From Lunularia cruciata (lineage: Eukaryota > Streptophyta > Marchantiopsida > Lunulariales > Lunulariaceae): a stretch of 64,000 nucleotides of DNA. Positions 59,183-64,000 of the stretch are shown piece after piece (the stretch's first letter is position 1; each line of letters begins with the position of its first letter). The position numbers were made by a program, and so were the translations under genes. The stretch is from the NCBI GenBank assembly GCA_948567375.1, contig OX419762.1, forward strand, positions 1,679,001 to 1,743,000. The letters are read 5' to 3'. The notes below the pieces were generated by a model that was given only the letters and a program-made list of their open reading frames with translations, searched no databases and was not told the origin of the DNA.

Positions 59183-59389
59183 GATGAGTTATGGGAACTT
59201 GATAAATGCTGCTAATATCTGCCATATGCCGCTCCCTACCACTAAATTCCTCCCATGTTTTTTCTTCACCGCACCTAGTTGGCCCAAGATGCCATGAGTT
59301 TCAGCTTAGTGCAGCCCATCAACTCTTTTCTGCCGCCACTAGTCACCGCTCAATGCCGCACTTTGTTGAATTAAAGCCAACTAGGACTC

Positions 59390-59600
59390 ATTGGCGCTTG
59401 TGGACACTTGTAAGCAATTGTGTGCACTCATAAATGCTTGTAGGTGCTGCTTGGTACTTGTAGGCACTTGCAAGCACCCATGTTAATTGGTGGCACTTTT
59501 GAGGGCTCATAAGCGCTTGTGAGTAATTGGTGATGCTCGTCAACGCTTGTCGACACGCGTTGATGCTTGTTGGCATTGAGTGACACATGTAATGGGTTAA
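59390..59600. repeat. Degenerate short-unit tandem repeat around RGCRCTTGTA
   Basis: The plus strand repeats a variable GGCACTTGTA-like decamer about ten times with irregular spacing. Open frames on both strands are a by-product of it. Confidence 0.65.
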
Positions 59601-59817
59601 GTGTGGTGAATTGTGGTGTGGGTGGCACACATATGTGCCAAGTGATGTCCCATTTGATGCACAATGCACAATTGAGTATATAGGACATGAAAATATGAGA
59701 GTTAGACAAAAAATATGAGAGTTTCACAAGTGTAAATTAAAATAAAGATAAATATATACATGAGGATAAATGAACAAAAGATGTATATAAATGGGCCAAT
59801 AAAACCTGAATTTGTCA

Positions 59818-61660
59818 TCATGGTAGAGGAGGAGGTAAAGAAGAAGAGGGAGATGCACCATGGTATCTAAGTGTTACTATTGCGTCCTCAAGTCTACAAT
59901 GGTATACATGATGTTGAATCCTAAATGGACTCAATGACCACCATAGGAGCCACTCGCTCTCATCCAAGTCTTGGTGCTTGATACCACTAGCAAGAAGAGA
60001 ATATGGGTCACTACTATAAGAACTTAGTCTTCTTGATGTCCACTCCTCTTCTGCCAAACTAACAATAGGCCTATCGTCATGGAAAAATCTGTCCAAAGCA
60101 CTCATCAAAGGGTCAAATGACCAAGTGTATGATGCTCTCTATACCCTATAAGGACAGAATTGGGTAGGGTGGATAACACCATGAGGATGGTTCTGTAATA
60201 AGAGAGTGCATAACTATCTAGGATCAAAAGATCAGGAAGAGGTAAACCTAATGAAGTAAGATGCTCATATGATCTAACTCTAAGTCCTCTAAACTCAGAA
60301 TCTTGCTGGATATTTGCAAAGCACAAATAGGCCATGAGGCGAGACCCAGTGTGAACTCCCTCCAGAAGTTTGGACCGCTGCCACATGCTCCGTAGCAACC
60401 ATTCTACTCCATTTGGAGTAAGATCTATCCACAAGATAACCTCAAAGTGTAGCAAACAGAATTGGATCAAATGGCTAACACCAGGATGAGCTACCCACCC
60501 TACAGGCCTGGACTGTGTGTGCAAGCACCAACTATGCCTAGTCATCCAGCTCTCCTATGCACAAAGACCGATAGCACCACAAAGCCATAATGATGCCAAA
60601 CAAGTAACATCCACAACAATAATCTTCTTCTGCAAGAAGCCTGGAAAGAGGATATATGGAATGTACTTTCTTGATAGACAAAGCCTCTCTCTATACTTAG
60701 TCTGAGTGCCTTGAGTCTCCACACTATGAGGTAACACATGGGCGGCATTAGTTTGGGTTTGCATCTCATGACGAGTATGGGTCTAGCGAGCAATAGTACT
60801 CCACTTGAAGGTCCTTTAAGACAAGTTTCTTTTGAAGTAGCTACTTGAATACCAAAAATAGCATGTGATAGTTTTCCTTCTGGAGCATATCAAGTTTCTA
60901 TAGTCTTGGTCCAAGATAAGCCACATGAGCCCTCATCTGAGCTAGACTACTCTCACTCTATTCTACTTAAACATGTGCACTCTCGCACCTCTCTATTGCA
61001 TATGCTAACTCTTGTGTCTAATTTTGTAACTGGAACCTATAACCCTCTGCCATGGCAGTGGCACCTAGTATGACCAAGTCCAAGTTAGCTAATCTTTGCT
61101 CTCTCTCCATCTCAAAAGTAAGCAAGGTCAAATGCATCTCCTCCTTTGCAGCAAGTAAATCCTCTTGCTCAAAAAAGATTCTCTCTTGCTCTAAGGCAAA
61201 AACCCCATGCGTCTCAAAGCTCTCTAATCTACTTTCACTCTCAAGCACTAATCTCTCTCTCTCTCTCTCCAATCTACTCTCATGTTCAAGCACTAATCTC
61301 TCTCTCCTATACATTATCCAATCCACCCTTGCGCTCAAGCACTAACTTCTCTCTCTCCTCTACACTATCCAATCTACTCTTGTGCTCAAGCACTAATCTC
61401 TTTCTCTCCTCTACACTCTATGGTCTACTCTCACGCTCAAGAAGATTTATCTCTCTACACTTAGTCACTTGAACACACTTATCTAAAGTACAAGTGATGT
61501 CAACCAAATAAGACGAAGGTGAAGGTACTCTGAAATGTGTGGGGTCACCAACCCCCTCCATAGATAGAGAAGTGGTGATGGGCAAGAAGAGGGAAATGGA
61601 GCTCTCTCAACAAAGGATAAGGGTTGTGTCTCAACACAAATCTATTGAACACCTATTCAC
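59818..61660 (-). pseudogene. Decayed minus-strand coding region, Glu/Arg-rich start and unidentified C-terminal part
   Basis: From right to left: a stretch starting near MEGVGDPTHFRVPSPSSYLV (about 61560), a repeated coiled coil (ERLVLEHESRLE-type, 61440-61018), a gap with stops, then 60764-60105 in one frame except for one stop near 60548 (GLCLSRKYIPYILF-like, then VILWIDLTPNGVEWLLRSMW), and 60108-59818 after a shift (RRLSSYSSDPYSLLASGIKH). I recognise no domain. The upstream exon at 61913-62031 and flank of X-E probably belong to the same gene, which may come from a transposable element. Confidence 0.45.
61242..61440 (-). repeat. Coding minisatellite, four units of 45-51 bp
   Basis: Units begin at the CAAGCACTAA-like word near 61242, 61287, 61336 and 61387. 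In minus sense each encodes about 15-17 residues, ERERLVLEHESRLDSVE-like. The 45-bp and 51-bp units keep frame; 49- and 50-bp ones break it. Confidence 0.8.
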
Positions 61661-61811
61661 AAGTGGTACTTTTAGTTATCCATCAAGTACAAATTCATAT
61701 TAGAATTTAAAAAATACACAAGTTCACAAGTTCATTAATTAAAGCTTCTTAAATGAACTCATTTATTAAATCCAATAATGGTATATACAAAAGAACTTTG
61801 TATGTTTTCCA

Positions 61812-61889
<78 letters not shown>
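61812..61889. repeat. Compound (AC)n(AT)n microsatellite
   Basis: About eleven AC/CA units followed by about 28 AT units, in the presumed intron of the minus-strand gene. Confidence 0.97.
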
Positions 61890-61892
<3 letters not shown>

Positions 61893-61912
61893 AAACCTAA
61901 TCAATCACTCAC

Positions 61913-62031
61913 CATACTCATCCTCTCCATCATTAGTAGTCTCGTCCTCATTTGAGCTATCTGCATCCTCATGATCATCATCATGCTCTCCCTCGTGTAT
62001 AATCTCCTCCTCTCCATCCCTTAGGTACATT
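61913..62031 (-). pseudogene. Acidic exon piece interrupted by X-E
   Basis: Minus-strand open sequence reading YLRDGEEEIIHEGEHDDDHE and ending NDGEDEY, followed by a good splice donor (TATG/GTGAGT at 61913/61912). On the other side of X-E, 63997-63944 continues in the same frame (FVERGFIPGEDVM). It is the host reading frame that X-E split. Confidence 0.5.
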
Positions 62032-63943
62032 TGTCACAACCCAACAAATATCACTTTTGCGATAATTGGGTAAGTAAAGTTCGTTCCTGCAGAGATACGA
62101 GTCAGAAATGTCCAAATACAAAGTCAAACAGTAACAATGTAGTTCTTCTTGAGTTCTTCTTTAATCTCTCAGGTAGAAACCACACCCAAAAGAGAGTAAC
62201 AAGCACTGATTTGCAGTCTTGTCACAAATTAACACTCCTTAATCACAAATCCTTCAATTCTTTCCAAACAATCTTGATTGTGATGATTCAGGCTCTCCCA
62301 AAAACGTCACTTCACTACAAAACAACTTCACCTCAAAATTGTGTTCCACCCCTCCATTGAAGGCACAACTTCCTCAATCAAAATTGCTTCACATCAACTT
62401 TGCACTGCACTTACAAATGCAGAATACTACCAACACTACAATTCCTCTCAGATTTGTCAAGGCATTGCTTCGATTGCACTTCACTCAAGATCAAACACAC
62501 AAAATGAAGATCAAGGCTGTGGAATCCAATATCCAACAAGCACTCTGACTTGCACTTTGAATTTCTTCACACACTCACAAACACAAGTACAACATTGATA
62601 CTCGGAATCAAGCTCAAGCGACGAGCATTGCTTCACAGCACTTCGCTTTATCTATTCTCAGAAATACTGAGCACTGAACAACATGATACTGCAAATGCCA
62701 CTCTTAAATAGTGAATCAAATTGACAGTTCTAACAACTATACCGTTCTACAAAAACTCTTCTAACATGTAGATCCAAAATGACAATGCACCTCTTCATAT
62801 TTGTCTATTCAAATCTCAAATCTATTACTACTCCGATCCAATGTCTACTTCGTCCTCGGCTTTCAAACCCAAACCCGAAGTAATCTTACTTCCTACTACT
62901 CTAACCTCGGGTTTCACAACTCCTAATTCCTCCACTAATTCTAACATTTCTCTTTCCTGATATGAAATTCCTATCATAGTTAAGCCTTCTAAATCTCTAT
63001 CTCCCAATCCACTCTTCTCTAAAGTATCAAATGTCAAATCCGAAGACACCTGCACTCTTATCTCTCTTACTTTGGGTCTAACTATTATCAATTCTTTTAC
63101 TAATTCTGTTATGTCATCATCAAGAATTGCAATTGAAAGCATGAATACACTATCTACACATTCAATTTGTAACCCACTTTCCCCTAATCACTCATGTTAC
63201 TAACCCAAAGACTCTTACTGTCTGATCCTGCACTTCAGGTTTATTCACTACTGCAACTTCTCCTTCAATTCATGTTCCATCTTCAATTAGAACTGAAATT
63301 GAAGTCATGGGTATCCTAACTATCTTCTTTCTCTACTCTAACTTCCTCTGATCCCTCCCGCAAAACTCCCGAAGTCACCTTCACTGCACTCCGAGGTCCA
63401 GCTACCTCTGATTTAGCCATCTTCATCTTGAGGCAAAGTCTTTAGACCCAAAGTCTTGTAAACCCGAAGTCCGAAGTACAAAATTTGAAGTCACATTGAC
63501 CCGAAGACACTTTGACCCAAAGTACATCTACTCTAGAAACTTCAAATGCTTGTGACTTCTTCTAAAAACCTGTAAACTTTGCAATTTTGGTGGCAATGGA
63601 AAGCCCTAAACGAGACGCTTCCAACGAGATATAACATGCTTGATTTGGAGTTGCAGTCACTGAGATATGGCCCCCGCAAGAATCCTGACCTGCAACTTCT
63701 ATTTCTCCTTCGGCGTCTGCTCTCCTTAACGTCTGATCCGAGTTTTTCACTCCTCTGACACAAAGTAAGTTTCTTCGGGTCTGATGCAAACCGAGCCTTT
63801 CTTCCTCTTACACAAAATTGACTTCCTCAGGTCTGATCAAAACACAAGTTTGCACTCATTTCTTCTCCATTTGGTTTCAATTTGGTTTCAGCAAGGCATT
63901 TCTTCTTCTAAACTTGTCCAAAATGAAAAATGTGGGTACCACA
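62032..63943 (-). mobile_element. X-E: X element with large internal deletion (1.9 kb)
   Basis: Plus-strand ends TGTCACAACCCAAC and TGTGGGTACCACA; flanks ACATT and ACATC match at 4 of 5. It retains the leader, the C-terminal block of the X frame (63142-62828, ending EVDIGSE) and the conserved tail with TTAAATA near 62705. The middle and N-terminal coding, about 1.85 kb, is missing, with the breakpoint around 63180-63420. It interrupts an acidic reading frame. Confidence 0.85.
62828..63142 (-). pseudogene. X-E C-terminal reading frame
   Basis: 105-codon open frame aligned with the C-terminal blocks of B and D: FDTLEKSGLGDRDLEGL in the middle and KAEDEVDIGSE at the stop. No stop or shift within it. 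Confidence 0.7.
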
Positions 63944-64000
63944 ACATCACGTCCTCCCCTGGAATGAAACCTCTCTCCACAAAGAGATGAGTGAGTATCT
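63944..64000 (-). pseudogene. Upstream part of the exon split by X-E
   Basis: Minus-strand sequence continuing the frame of 61913-62031 across the X-E target site. The gene continues off the right edge. Confidence 0.4.

Noticed and set aside
61753..61974. 73-codon frame over the CA/TA microsatellite
   Set aside because: Its protein is the translation of simple repeats (His-Thr, Ile-Tyr).
1..64000. CRISPR arrays, rRNA, tRNA genes
   Set aside because: No regularly spaced repeats of that type, no rRNA-like stretch, and no cloverleaf recognised by eye. tRNA absence is not proven without a scan.

Overview
The window looks like nuclear DNA from a seed plant with a large, retrotransposon-filled genome. 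A gymnosperm is my guess from repeat density and decay; no single sequence proves it. The only conserved cellular gene recognised with confidence is the 5' half of plant PARP1, on the minus strand at the left edge. Its eight visible exons encode two PARP-type zinc fingers, a lysine-rich linker, the PADR1/third zinc finger and the start of the BRCT domain. The WGR, regulatory and catalytic parts lie beyond the left edge.

From about 5.6 kb onward the window is mostly old nested transposable elements. At 8.6-9.9 kb is a decayed MULE/FAR1-type transposase. At 9,958-25,489 is a minus-strand Ty3/gypsy chromovirus (element E3), split by a plus-strand chromovirus of another family (E1, 12,470-18,162) and by an unusual 3.9-kb element (X-A). 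At 26.7-38.5 kb is a poorly recognisable minus-strand element (E4), carrying nested LTRs and X-B. At 38.5-43.6 kb two X copies (F and C) lie head to head, one interrupted by two LTRs. At 43.6-53.6 kb is a second chromovirus of the E1 family (E2), split by two solo LTRs and X-D. After a retroviral-type gag fragment and some 3 kb of featureless AT-rich DNA comes the only long intact reading frame outside PARP1 (58,005-59,111, 368 codons). The right end is a decayed minus-strand coding region with a coding minisatellite, a CA/TA microsatellite and a fifth X copy with recognisable outer ends (X-E) inside its reading frame.

The best candidate for something undescribed is the X family, with six copies in 64 kb. 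Full-length copies are about 3.76-3.9 kb. In reported sense they start TGTGGTACCCACATTTTTTG and end GGGTTGTCACA. Exact or near 5-bp target duplications flank A, B, D and E. They carry no recognisable pol domains. Instead they share one long decayed reading frame for a roughly 800-residue protein: a conserved N-terminal region, a charged middle, coiled coils and an invariant C-terminal EVDIGS(D/E) stop. A conserved 700-base tail with a TATA-like box follows. X copies are either very long solo LTRs with a coding U3, or a non-autonomous single-gene retroelement.

The second main player is a 570-765 bp LTR family (L2), which supplies the LTRs of E3 and at least six solo LTRs, three with perfect target duplications. 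The nesting gives a relative order: E3, E2, E4 and X-F are hosts; E1, X-A, X-C, X-D and most L2 solos came later; X-B came after the L2 LTR it sits in.
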